The notes under the pieces are model-generated. The model was not told the DNA's origin, ran no database searches, and saw nothing but the letters and a program-made list of their open reading frames with translations. A DNA stretch of 64,000 nucleotides from Cycas panzhihuaensis (taxonomy: Eukaryota; Cycadophyta). Both the position numbers and the translations under genes were made by a program. Below, in pieces: positions 48,642 through 58,910 of the stretch. How positions within the stretch are numbered: the stretch's first letter is position 1; each line of letters opens with the position of its first letter. Location: NCBI GenBank assembly GCA_023213395.1, contig CM041465.1, positions 104,539,741 to 104,603,740 on the forward strand, in the 5' to 3' direction.

Positions 48642-50546
48642 TATTACAGGCAAGGTATCACTAGCTTGTTACAAAAAAAAGGAAATTTACATAACAGGTT
48701 CTTTAATCACTAGGATATTACAGAATTTAAAGTTTTCTTCAAACAAAAATCTGAAGCAGGAATACTAAAAGGTTTTTATCAAGCCCTCTCATACAATTTT
48801 TTTACAAAAAAAATCTGAAACAAATAAAATCAGAAATATGCTTTATTAAAATCCAATAGTATTCAATGTTTTACATTTATGTAAACAAAACTATACATCT
48901 TTCAGGGTCTAAGTAAGACTAGATTATATATAAAATTTGAATAGGTATTAGGGCATCAAAAACCCCATTATAGTTGCTTGCCATGGATAAACTGTTTGTC
49001 CCTCATCTACATGCAAACCCTATAAAACCACTCATTACATCAGTTCCCCTTCCGCTAGATGATCAATATAGAACCTTAAATAAAGAGCTTCACCATAATA
49101 GCCATACTATTTCCTTGCAGCCTATCTCATGCAGTTGCTATCACCTTGAAGTAGACAAAGAAGCCACCACACACCTACAAAAAACAAAAAAAAGAACTTT
49201 TTGTTGCTTTAAAACATTAATGAAAAAGAATAATAGACACAATCACTAAAGATACAGAGGATGAAGCTATAGGTTACACATGATTTGGTTATGAGTTCAA
49301 TCATGTCCACGGCCCTTTATGGACTATAAAGACAACACCTAAACCAGGAAAAGGCTGTAAATGGAGTCCTATTTTATTTTGGAGATAAACCAAGGCTGCA
49401 CCAAGAATATATAAAGAACACGTCATGCCATTGTTGAAAAATAATAGGACTAATGGTGAAAATACAGACAAAGCTTTTCCAAATCTAAGTGATGAGTAGG
49501 TACCAAAAGATGCAGAGATCTCAAGGGACAACAACCAACCCTTATTTTTTTGTGATTCAAACATGAGGGCTTTTCATTTTGTAGTGATTAGGAAGTACGA
49601 AGAACTAAGGTTGCATGAACTCTAAGCAAGTAGCTAGCATGAGAGATGTCCTCGTATACCCACATAGAGACGAAGATAGGAATAAAGATTGGTCTACAAT
49701 CATGCATATGTCACTGACCTGCACAATGACCTACAACAAGTGAAATCTCTTCCTCCAACCTGATAAAATAAGGCAAAACCCTAATTTTTAGGGTTTTTTA
49801 AGTTCTAGACCCAAAAAATTTATAAATTCAATTATATTCTTTTTGCATTTGCAAAAAGAATATAATCTATTTAAATTAAAATTTGGGTCCACCTATTTTT
49901 AATAAGCTACTCTTTATAAAGTTATTAATTTAATTAAATTAAAATGATTTTTTTTAGGTTGAATCTGCTAGCCCCCTAGTCACATTAGTCTCCCATATAA
50001 CCTCAGTCTAAATTTGAAATGGGCTTAACCCCTATTTCAATTTTTTTTTAATTATCTTTACAAAAAATAGATACTTATGCATTTTTTATAATAACTTTAT
50101 TATATAGAGTCCAAATTCAATTTCAGAATATATGTCAAATTCTTGATTCAAACACGGGCGTGTAACTAGTCACTTGAGCTAATTAGACACCATTTCAACC
50201 TACTAAATCTCATTTGAAGTCAAGCTTCACATCATGACCAGGTTAAGTTAAGGTACATGATTTTATTTATAAATTTTCTTAATAATATTTCAAATTTATT
50301 ACTTTAATTTAATAAATATCAAATTATTTATCAAATATATTGCATATCTATATCATTTTTTTTTATACAATTTTTAATTATTTCATGCAGTTTATTAATA
50401 CTCAATTTAAATCACTATCTAATCAACTATTTGATATAAATTATGATATAAACATGCAACTATTCATATGCTTGACTTAATTTCTCTAATGTTTGATTAA
50501 AATTTATATTTCTTAATTAGTGGTAATCAATATTTAATGTTAATAG
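48642..50546. other. AT-rich unassigned region
   Basis: No confident coding region. ORFs of 87-91 codons (48974-49249 plus, 49301-49564 minus) have no motif I recognise. Poly-A/T tracts increase from 49750. It may be the decayed body of the copia element at 48.6 kb. Confidence 0.3.
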
Positions 50547-50551
50547 GTTTA
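50547..50551. other. Candidate target-site base set GTTTA beside T4
   Basis: Directly left of the T4 LTR. No matching right-hand copy was found, because T4's 5' end is not identified. Confidence 0.25.
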
Positions 50552-53160
50552 TGAAACGCTTGTTGCGGGGTGGTGTCCCTACGTCTAGCAAAGGGAATAG
50601 AATATACAAAGCTAAGTAGGCTAAACAGTAAGGACTTCACCTTGCAGGGCGTCTGTGTGCCGCAGCGCCTTCTAACTCTGAGGTGCCTAGTTGCTTCTAG
50701 GTAGCTACACAAAGTGAGGCCTTCCTACCCCTCAGATGGCCAGGAAGAGGAGGAGAGAAGCTAGCACGTTGCGTCTTCTCAAGGAAATGAGAAGGCAACA
50801 AAAAACGGGAAGGTAGGTAAAGCGGCGTCTAGGTGCAGGCTAAAAGGGGGTAAAATATGGGTAGCTCTAACATGAAGTAAACTATCTAGCTATGCTAGAC
50901 TAACCACTAGATAAAAGCAATGAAAAGCAAACATATGTTCCTTTCCCTTTTTCAATTCCTTATATGTTCTAACTATGCAAACATGTGCATAAAAGATGAC
51001 AGCATAAAGAAGATACACAGGGATAAGGAAAATACCTGGACCTAGTGTCTGAATGAAGTGCTATCTGTCTCTTTGCTTCCCGCTCATTCCTGCTCCACTC
51101 ATTGCGCATGCGATGCCGGTCGGTGATAGTTGCCGTAAGCAACCGAAGAGGGGCCAGCTTACCTCCCCTTATGCATGCAAAAGTAAAAATAGAAAAAAGC
51201 AAACAATGGGAAATAACAAGAGATGCACTAAATGTAGAACTAACCTGCAATGGGTTTTGTTCCACACACAACTCCACCGATGCAAGATCCTACAAGTCAA
51301 CTAGGTAAATATCTCCCTCTCAGAAGAGGGGCCACAAAGTAGATTGAGTATATATACTAAACTTAAATGAAACCAAATCAAACTAAGCTAAGCATATATA
51401 TATCATCATTTAATGTAACAACATTTAACAAAAAAAACTCCTGCACATATTTACCATAAGTGACACCCAAAAATGTAGAGTATAGCCTCGAAATGGCTAA
51501 CTTACCCATAAGAAATCTCCACTCAATCTCAGGAAGGGAAATAGGCTTACAACAAGGACATGGGACAGCGAATAATGAGAGAGAAGAGGGCAACTGAAAG
51601 GTATGCAAATACCCAAAAGATGAGATGCTACAAATAGCAAATCGTCCGATTGGGTAAGTGGCAAACCATTAACCAACAAGGAGAGGTTTCAGGGCTTATG
51701 CAAGGCCTAAAATCGATGGATGGAAATCTAGAACTGGTGTGGCAATGGGTTGCCAACACTAGTTTAGCTCTGAAACTGGGTTCCCAAACCCCACTAACTT
51801 GACTCCTAGGAAGGCACTAAAGGTAAGGGGAAAGAGAATAAGGGATGAAACCCTTAGGGAGAAGGACAGTAAGGGGGACAGACTCCACCTTCCTCCTTCA
51901 AATTCTCTTTATGTTATCCCCTTGCAACAGCCACCTAAGAATAGGTTTGTTGGGACGATTGGGAGAAGCAATATGATGCCAAAAGATAAGGAAGTAATGC
52001 TAAATAAGTACAATAATAAGAAGGTACATAAACTAACAATTTATCCACAAAAACATAAAGAAATAACATCAATCACACAGTAAATGTAAGAGGTACCTTG
52101 CTATGGAGAAACCAAGCATGAGCTTGCTAGAAAAATAGTAGGAAATAACCAGCATTCAGTGGATTATAGTGGTAGGCTTTGGAAAAGAGAGAAGTATGAA
52201 GATATTCCTGTAAGTTTGGGGATTTGGTAGCTTGTCTTGTGGGAGATTTTGATGATGATCCTCTCTGAAGCCATGGCAACCTGCAAGTAGATGTAAAACC
52301 TACTGTTTGTGAGCTGTAGGGACAGCAATGGTCCCTGGAATCAAGCCTGCAGCAGTGTGTCCCTTCTTGTAGTAGGTTTCTGTGAGGATTTTGTGTAAAA
52401 TTCTATAAAAATGAGTAAGTAGATATAAAAAATTAACAAAAGATCTTGAAAATGAAGAGGAAAACTTGCTTTATCCCCTATTCACTACAGGTGAATGTTG
52501 GGGATGTCAGGGCGACATAAATGAATAGGCACCACGTGAAAGTTCCGTGAAAAAAGCGAAAACTATCACGCGGTTCTTTTTTTTTTTTAATTCAAATAGT
52601 TGCCCTGCGGTAAACTTGGCGGTACCACAGCAAAAATCGCAGTACCACTAAGTTTACAGCGGTGCCAGACTGGAAACAAAAAATAAATAAAAACAAGCAG
52701 GACCAAGGCTTTGGGGTTAATATTAAGAGTAAAATGAGGCTAGAACAACTAGGAGGAATGCCCAGGTGATGGGCAAGTAGCCAAAACAGTAAAATAGGTC
52801 TCAACCAAGGAATTAATCAGACTTGGACGAGACTGCAACATGAGCAAAATGTCATAACATGGGCAAACATGACTAACTAAAGTATCCCGAGGGGTCGTGG
52901 AGATGATGTGGGCAGCTATGCACCATATGGAATGTAACATTCACTGAGGAATGCCCCCATTGTGAGTTGTCATAGGCTAAAAGTGTGTTGTAAGCACATG
53001 TACTATGATTAGGCAAAGAAACAATGCAGGCAGGTAAGCATATGTCAAGTAGTCTATGCTAAACAATCTCATTCAAACAAGAGTAGGGAGAAGTAAGCAT
53101 GTATACCTGAGCTTACTTGAGTCGATGCGCCTCGAGTCCATTCCCGATAGTTGGGAAACA
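50552..53160 (-). repeat. 3' LTR of T4
   Basis: 2609 bp, from TGTTTCCCAACTATCGGGAA at 53160 to AACAAGCGTTTCA at 50552. It aligns along its length with T3's LTRs but is clearly more diverged, so T4 is a separate, older insertion. Confidence 0.88.
52535..52667 (-). promoter_or_regulatory. U3 cassette of T4 LTR
   Basis: AGTTCCGTGAAAAAAGCG hairpin remnant, CACGCGG in place of CACGTGG, a T-run, then short repeats (GGTAAACTTGGCGGTACCAC, GCAGTACCACTAAGTTTACA) at 52608-52660. Confidence 0.6.
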
Positions 53161-53172
53161 CTGCCCCCTTGG
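53161..53172 (-). promoter_or_regulatory. Polypurine tract of T4
   Basis: CCAAGGGGGCAG on the minus strand, abutting the LTR start; same as T0 (CCAAGGGGGTAG). Confidence 0.8.
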
Positions 53173-53534
53173 CAGCAGAGCCTTACCGCTCAGAAGCGTG
53201 ATGTGATGGCGAATGCTAACAACCAAAAACATCAGTAGCACATGCATATATATATGTAAAAACAATCATGAACAGCATATGGACCAAGGGCATCGGCAAG
53301 TGTCATGGCAGAATGCATGGACAAGGGAGACAGAGACGAGGACAATATAAGGGCTACCTACATATCATCTAAACATCGACCTGCAAGCAAATAGAGCAAA
53401 TGAAGAGGATGCCCTCCCATTATCGGAATGCAACAAGTGATAGGAGGGCATCCAGTAAAATAAAGAAGCACATCAAACTAAAAGTAACCAGAGACTCAGG
53501 CACAGGCTGGTTAGGCAAGCCTCAAAGATGATCG
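53173..53534 (-). other. 3' UTR of T4
   Basis: No gene. Homologous to T0 8073-8320 and T3 23548-23910, with short TA run at about 53247-53256. Only about 360 bp separates the RNase H stop from the polypurine tract; no integrase lies between. Confidence 0.65.
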
Positions 53535-53942
53535 CTAAGAAGAGGGAGGCGACGCTCAAGGATGAGGCGCAAGCCGCTCGCCTCAAAGATTGAGGTCCCG
53601 AGGGATGTGCTGAATATCCACCAATGAAAAGCAAGCCAGGACGGACCTAGCAGCTGAAGCGAGGGTTCTTAGGTAAGGGCATCACACCTGGTAAACCTAG
53701 GTGAGATGGGATACCACAACCTGAGAATCGCAAAACAACACGATGGGTCCATGATGGAAACAGAGAGCATCGGTAAGGGCTTCAATAATGGTCGTGTACT
53801 CGGCTTCGTTATTAGTTGCCTTGGGAAGGAAGATCTTGGAACGTAGGAAATCGTGTCCGGAAGGACTGCGAAGGATCCAAGCGGTGGCAGAAGGTCCAGG
53901 ATTACCGCAGCTTCTGCCATCAGTAAAGATGTAAAGGGACAT
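53535..53942 (-). pseudogene. Archaeal-like RNase H (second RNase H) of T4
   Basis: The second RNase H typical of the Tat lineage, which degrades RNA in RNA/DNA hybrids. An ATG at 53942 starts MSLYIFTDGRSCGNPGPSAT (first catalytic D in FTDG, GNPG loop), followed by ATNNEAEYTTIIEALTDAL (catalytic E) and GPIVLFCDSQVVVSHLT (second D). Then stops intervene, but HIPRDLN and ERLA near 53590 give the usual end ('HIPR..N..AD.LA'). The N-terminal 80 codons are open and all core acids are present. A TGA in the tail replaces an Arg-type codon. In known Tat elements integrase follows this domain; here the 3' UTR does. Confidence 0.8.
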
Positions 53943-55149
53943 GAGCGAACACTAAATCTTGGCAGTAAGTAAACAGTGACAAAATAAAAGGGATACTAAA
54001 AAAAAACAAGCAACAAGTGGCCGCGAAGGGTAGGAGGACCTGGCAATGAGGTTACCCAAAGACGAAAGCAAGTAGTCTGACCACCATTCAAGAGCAGGTA
54101 GAGAAAAGATGCCCTAGAGTGCCAAAGGTTACTTTAGGAAGTAAAACATGCCCATGGATGAGGGAGCATTTCCTTTAGGGACCCTAGGAGTAGAAAAGGG
54201 CTGCAGAAACGAGTCCAGGGCAGTGAAATGAGCCAAACGAGTATAAACTCGGGCATGCACATGAGTGGCATACAAAACGAGGTAGAAGGGCCCTAGAAAA
54301 GGTGCAATAATGGGGCGCCATAAATGCCTTTGTAAGAGAAGGCAAAAAGGGCATCAATAGAGCACAACGGGCGACAGGGCCAGAAGGCAAAGGTGATCAG
54401 GGAAACGGAATGGCCCCAACAGCTGTCGCGAGGTCAGAAATAGAGGAAGTGCCCGTTGGGGCCCTCATCTATATAAGGAAATCAAATGGAAAATTGGATT
54501 CATTTTCACCAGCTCTCGTGAGAAACCAAAGCCATCTCCTTATGTAGCGGAGCACTGCCCAACTTCAGAGGCACACGGGGGACGATCTGACCATTGGATC
54601 TGAGCATAGTGAGAGCCAGCGGGACCAGCGAGATGAGATGGCAATGGCCAGGCCAGATCCAGTGAGTGGATCTCGCAAAACCTTCCCCATTTTAAAGTTC
54701 AAAATTTATTACTTTTTCATAGTTTTTATGTAATTTTTGCGCCCCTTATGGGCAATTGGAGGCCTCTCGAAATCTAAATTAGACCCAGAAAGAGGCGGGG
54801 ACCTGGGCATTAGGGAGCCCTGGTCCCAGTGGGCCCCACGGGGTCCACCACAAATTTTTTTTTTTTTAATTTCAAGGCAGAAACCCCCCCTTTTTAGGGG
54901 GTTTGCCGTTCATACCACGACCAAGATCGCAGTGCTACGATCATGGCTACGGGGCCCACAGATCGTCATGGGCCCGTGCTAAACTTAGCAGTACCGCTAA
55001 GTTTAGCACGGTACGAAGGCAGAAAATCAGAAAAAGAAGATGAGGGGCCATAAGGCCCCAAATCTCAGGCAGGGAAAGCTGAGAGACAACCAGGAGCATA
55101 GATGATTATTAGGAGGCTGACTCTGATTATTTTTTTTTTTTGTTGGCAG
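53943..55149 (+). promoter_or_regulatory. Leader of the antisense ORF: TATA box, palindrome and 3' splice site
   Basis: CTATATAAGG at 54469-54478 is a TATA candidate about 700 bp before the ORF. From about 54850 the segment resembles the U3 cassette of the LTRs: a T-run, then GTACCGCTAAGTTTAGCACG. It contains the perfect 15-bp palindrome at 54975-55010. A T-run and TTGGCAG ending at 55149 make a good 3' splice site ahead of ATG 55186. No coding domain is visible on either strand between 53943 and 55149. Confidence 0.5.
54975..55010. repeat. Perfect 15-bp inverted repeat, 6-nt loop
   Basis: CGTGCTAAACTTAGC, loop AGTACC, GCTAAGTTTAGCACG. The arms are related to the AAACTT/GTACCGC units of the LTR arrays. 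Confidence 0.95.
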
Positions 55150-55185
55150 GCAGTTATCGTGGTGGATAACCACGAAAACGTCAAC

Positions 55186-57058
55186 ATGGCTATGCTGAGT
55201 TACATAGAGATGATGTCCGAGGAGGACAAGGTGACCTTGTAGAGGTATGGCCTATACAAGGCCCTGAAGACACCTTAGTTCACATCAGATCAGAGGCTTC
55301 TAGTTGACATAGTGTCACATTAGGACCAGAGGAGGCACGTGTTCCACTTGCCTTAGGTGGGCGATGTGACGATTACACCAAGAGACATTTGGCAGATTTT
55401 TGCAGTACCGGTGACTGGGAGGCTGGTGAGATTGGGAGCGCTACCTAGCACTGAGGTAGCACACAGGGAGGCAGCATTGTTCTTCACTGGGGTCGATAGG
55501 TGGGAGCGGAGAGGGATTCCTCTCCAAACCATGCTGATGTCAAGGATTCCTCGGGTAAGGAAGCTGATCACACTATACATTCTATTCTGGATTTCCAAGA
55601 AACAAAACTACAAAGAGATACTTGGGGGATGGTTAGATGCAGTGCACCGCTGCGAAGCTGGCGAGAGGATGGACTGGGCCACCCTAGCAGTGGCGAACCT
55701 CATTGCACAACTTGATACCATCAGACCGATAGGCAAAGGAGGATTATCATATAGCACATTGCTATAAGGCTGGTTTTTTTATCACTTCGTAGCGGTAGCA
55801 CCAGCAGGGGGACCACACCCTATAGCAAAGTGGGCTTCGATGGTCCACAGATGGTAGACTCGACTGAGGGGGATGAAGGACCAGGCCCACATCTGGTGAT
55901 TAGTAGAGGCAACATCGTTGGATCTCCTTACCCTGACGGACTACATGGCAGATCCATACAGGACAGCGAGGTGGGAGAGCGATGATGAGGCAGGCAGAGC
56001 AGGAGTGCCCATAGATGGCGATGATGATGATGATGACACCGACGGAGGAGATGGGGTCAAGCCACCATGACTTATGGGAGAGGCAAGTCCATCAGGGTCA
56101 CTAGGAGGAGCAGCGGGGCTCTCCGGGACTACTAGAGGAGAGGCAGGCCTATTAGGGGTAACTGAGGAGAGTAGGGGGTCAGTGACTAGGACCCGTAGGC
56201 TACGGATCATGAGGAGATCCGGAGAGGCACGAGTTAAGCCGGTCCTTGCGAGGAGAGAGGCCTAGGCAGAGGAGGTACCCGAGGAGGAGGTGCCCATATC
56301 TAACAAAGAGCTAGGAGAAGAGGATGTCGCGTGAGCAGTGGAGCCGACATCCATGGCAGGTGAGACCTAATTATTTCCTTAGTCATTTGACATCTAAGTA
56401 GATATTTTGATTTGATTTTATCATGGTATGTTATGGAATATTCACTGACACGCGGCATGTTGCATTAGCAGGTACTATAGAGGTTAGGAGACTGGTAGAG
56501 GCCATGGTGAGGGAGATGTTCTCTTAGGTATATACAGAGGGGCAACTGCCCATTTAGGTAGAGGATGCACCTAGGTCGGTAGGTGCCCATATGGAGGCAT
56601 TCGCCCCGCTGGTGAGGGCGAGAGACATCTGGGCTATAGAGTCCCAGGAGCACATCGCTTTCAGGGGGTAGATGCAACGAGAGCTCGATGAGGCGCGGAG
56701 CGAGTAAGATGCTCAGGGAGGAGCTGGTGGAGATGCAGGGAGCATGGTCTGGATAGTAGTACTAGAGGAGTGCCTCAGAGCGATAGAGGAGAGATTCTGA
56801 AGTATGGAGGAGGGACTCCAGGGAGAGAGGGACCATATCCAGGCTCGATACGTTCAGCTAATGGACCAGATGGCGTCGAGGTCGAGCAGGAGAAGGACAT
56901 ACACTCGTACGGTAGCGACGATCCTAAGATGGCCACGCAATGAGGAGAGCAAGGTAGGTAGCTCACGAAGGCCCAAGAGGAGCCTCAGAGGGATGTGGTC
57001 CCCAAGAGAGGGATCACACAGGCCAGGAGATGGTACCCCAGGAGCGGGGCAGCATTAG
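55186..57058 (+). pseudogene. Plant-mobile-domain-like ORF, antisense to T4, with one intron
   Basis: From ATG 55186 one frame runs to 56359, then continues in phase after an intron at 56472-57058; about 587 codons. Early motifs are RYGLYKAL, RRHVFHLP, GDVTITPRDIWQIF and VPVTG (55243-55420), the 'HTFHLP.GE.T.TL.DV..LL.LP..G' pattern of plant mobile domain proteins, a family found in host proteins and in transposons. Next come an acidic stretch (DGDDDDDD, about 56010), a Gly/Arg-rich part, and after the intron a Glu/Arg-rich, probably coiled-coil C-terminus. Stops at 55240, 55276, 55321, 55354 and later are nearly all TAG, one transition from CAG or TGG. The function of such ORFs is unknown. 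Domain name is tentative. Confidence 0.6.
56360..56471 (+). other. Spliceosomal-type intron in the antisense ORF
   Basis: Exon end GGCAG, then GTGAGA...TTAGCAG, then exon start GTACTATAG. The 112-nt interval is T-rich with stops, while both sides are in one frame: the split codon G|GT restores phase exactly. That favours a genuine plus-strand transcript in the ancestor. Confidence 0.65.
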
Positions 57059-57420
57059 AGTAGGAGATATGTATATTAATTTTGACAGGGAAAAGCACGG
57101 GCCTCCAGGGGGTCATATATAGGCTCATATGATTGTACCCCCCCTGCAAGGATACTAGCTTCCCACATGTATGATGTAACATATGATTTTTTGGATGTAT
57201 ATATATACGGGGTAGTTGGAACCCCATTTTTTGCATGAAATTGTATGTATATCATGTGGTAGATAGCATGTATGCTTTGTTTTATATGTTGTAAATGTTT
57301 TATTATAAGTGTTTTATTGTAAGATGCACACATTTCCTTCCATGTATAATCTGAATCTTGAATGGGAAAGTGAAAACCTTAACCAATTGAAATGAAATCC
57401 AAAACAATATACATATTATT
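57059..57420 (+). other. 3' UTR of the antisense ORF
   Basis: Non-coding, AT-rich towards the end. 57080-57240 matches T2 41253-40870 on the other strand. It contains the short TATATATATA (about 57198) that corresponds to the T2 microsatellite. Confidence 0.55.
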
Positions 57421-57477
57421 ACATAGAATTTAAAATTTCTAGAATTTTCTTACAAAAACCCCTTTGTTTGTGCTCTG

Positions 57478-58011
57478 TTGAGCATGCAATGGATCTATGC
57501 GTTTGGGAGAGAGAGAATGAGAGCTGGGTGCTTCTTGGGCTGCTGCTCATTTGTTGGAACCTCTGTCTCGAAGTTTGGGAAGCCGTTTTTGGTTTTCTGT
57601 ACCAAAAACCCCATTTTGGGTGAGGAAGACTGGCTAGCATCTCTTCCGACCGTGCACTTTCTTGTCTTCTCCTCCGATCAGGCTGCGATTTTCGGGCTCC
57701 TTCCGGATCCTCGCAATCGGTTTTATCCACTGCGAATTCATGTGTTCTCTCCAACGCAGTTTTCCACACTTGGAGCCGTTCTCCTTCCGGAAAGTTATTT
57801 TCTTGCTGCTTTCCTTGAATCTTGCTCCATGTTGCGTCTAGGGCTGCGGCATCCTCTCTTTTCTGTCAAGAATCTCTATCTTGATCCCCCAGATTCCTCT
57901 CTCGAATTTTGTTTTAAAGTGTTTCCATTTCAGAGAGTTATTACCATTTTTTTGTTTTCTAACGGCTTTCAAAATGGTTTGGAAAATCTTAGGAAAATCC
58001 ATTTATTTTAG
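57478..58011 (+). CDS. Unrecognised 177-codon ORF
   Basis: An uninterrupted frame from ATG 57478 to TAG, unusually long for this decayed region, GC-richer than its flanks. The product would be Phe/Leu/Ser-rich with no domain, signal peptide or catalytic motif I recognise. The opposite strand is also open over 57769-57419 with a basic, Arg/Ser-rich product. It may be transposon leader sequence with an open frame by chance, or a fragment of an unfamiliar element. I do not assign a function. Confidence 0.2.
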   Translation: MSMQWIYAFGRERMRAGCFLGCCSFVGTSVSKFGKPFLVFCTKNPILGEEDWLASLPTVHFLVFSSDQAAIFGLLPDPRNRFYPLRIHVFSPTQFSTLGAVLLPESYFLAAFLESCSMLRLGLRHPLFSVKNLYLDPPDSSLEFCFKVFPFQRVITIFLFSNGFQNGLENLRKIHLF

Positions 58012-58905
58012 AGTTTTTCCTCTTTGAATGAGTAGAGGACACGTGTGTGCACCTTCTCCTCAAATTTCGTGCCAAACTGCACTGCTTGAGCCGCCAAAAC
58101 CATTCTCGTTTTTATTATTTTCTGTTTTTTGACTTACGCAGAAGTAGCGACTCGATGTGACTCAAGAGGCGACTCCGTGACTCTGTAGCAGCCTCAGAAG
58201 CAACCGTAGCACTTGCGTAACACCTTGGTAGCACCTTGGTAGCAATTATAGCACCTTAATAGTACCTTGGTAGCAGTTGTAGCACCTTAATAGCAATTTC
58301 AAGAGCGGTTATAGCACCTTTTTGTACTTGTAGAAATACAATGTTTTTCTTTTAAAGGTATATTTCTACTAAATGAAGATTATTAAGCCTTTTTAAGGCA
58401 ATTTCCTACTACATAAAGACCATTTATATGAAAAATAAAGTATTTAGAGCATTTTAAAGATCTGAAACGGATCAGAACTCCCCTTTTTTAGGAGTTCATG
58501 GCCTCATGAACTTTATAGTTGTAGATGAGGGAATTTGGTTTTCCCCATCTCCTTATTGTACCATTTTGCTTTGCTAGGTACTTGTCCTTTCTCTGCAATT
58601 CTGAAGGATTCAATTATGCCTCTTCGAGTCTCGGTCTGCTTCCTTTGAAGAATGCAATCATTTTGCATTGGTTCCTCTTTCTCTATCCGCAACTCCTCTG
58701 GGTTTGGTAAGAGTGGAACTCATCTTCATCTTCATCCAACATGGATGGCTCGAACATCTTGATTCTCAACATTCACTACTGAATACATCTTCATGAATTA
58801 CGGAAGTTCAAGTCGAAAGCATTTTCCCCAATTTTCTTCAAAATTGTAAAGGACCATATCGTAAAGGCTTTAGCTTCTTGCCTTCACCTTGCAATCTTTT
58901 CTTCG
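58012..58905. other. Unassigned sequence before the solo LTR, with short repeats
   Basis: No gene. At about 58190-58330 imperfect repeats of TAGCACCTTGGTAGCA recur six or so times with CAATTATAGCACCTTAATAG variants. The rest is T-rich and unrecognised. Confidence 0.4.
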
Positions 58906-58910
58906 AGGTG

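Larger units (their letters stand above)
50552..57420 (-). mobile_element. T4: Tat-like element, 3' half, with antisense ORF
   Basis: On the minus strand, ending leftwards: archaeal-like RNase H (53942-53535), 3' UTR, polypurine tract CCAAGGGGGCAG (53172-53161) and 3' LTR (53160-50552). Upstream is an antisense, plus-strand ORF with intron (55186-57058) that has a counterpart in the same place in T2. The 5' LTR, gag, RT and integrase are not visible in the window, so the right limit given is only the end of the antisense transcript region. Confidence 0.65.

Noticed and set aside
49301-49564. 87-codon minus-strand ORF with a hydrophobic stretch as a membrane protein
   Set aside because: Too short, AT-rich surroundings, no homology recognised; expected by chance.
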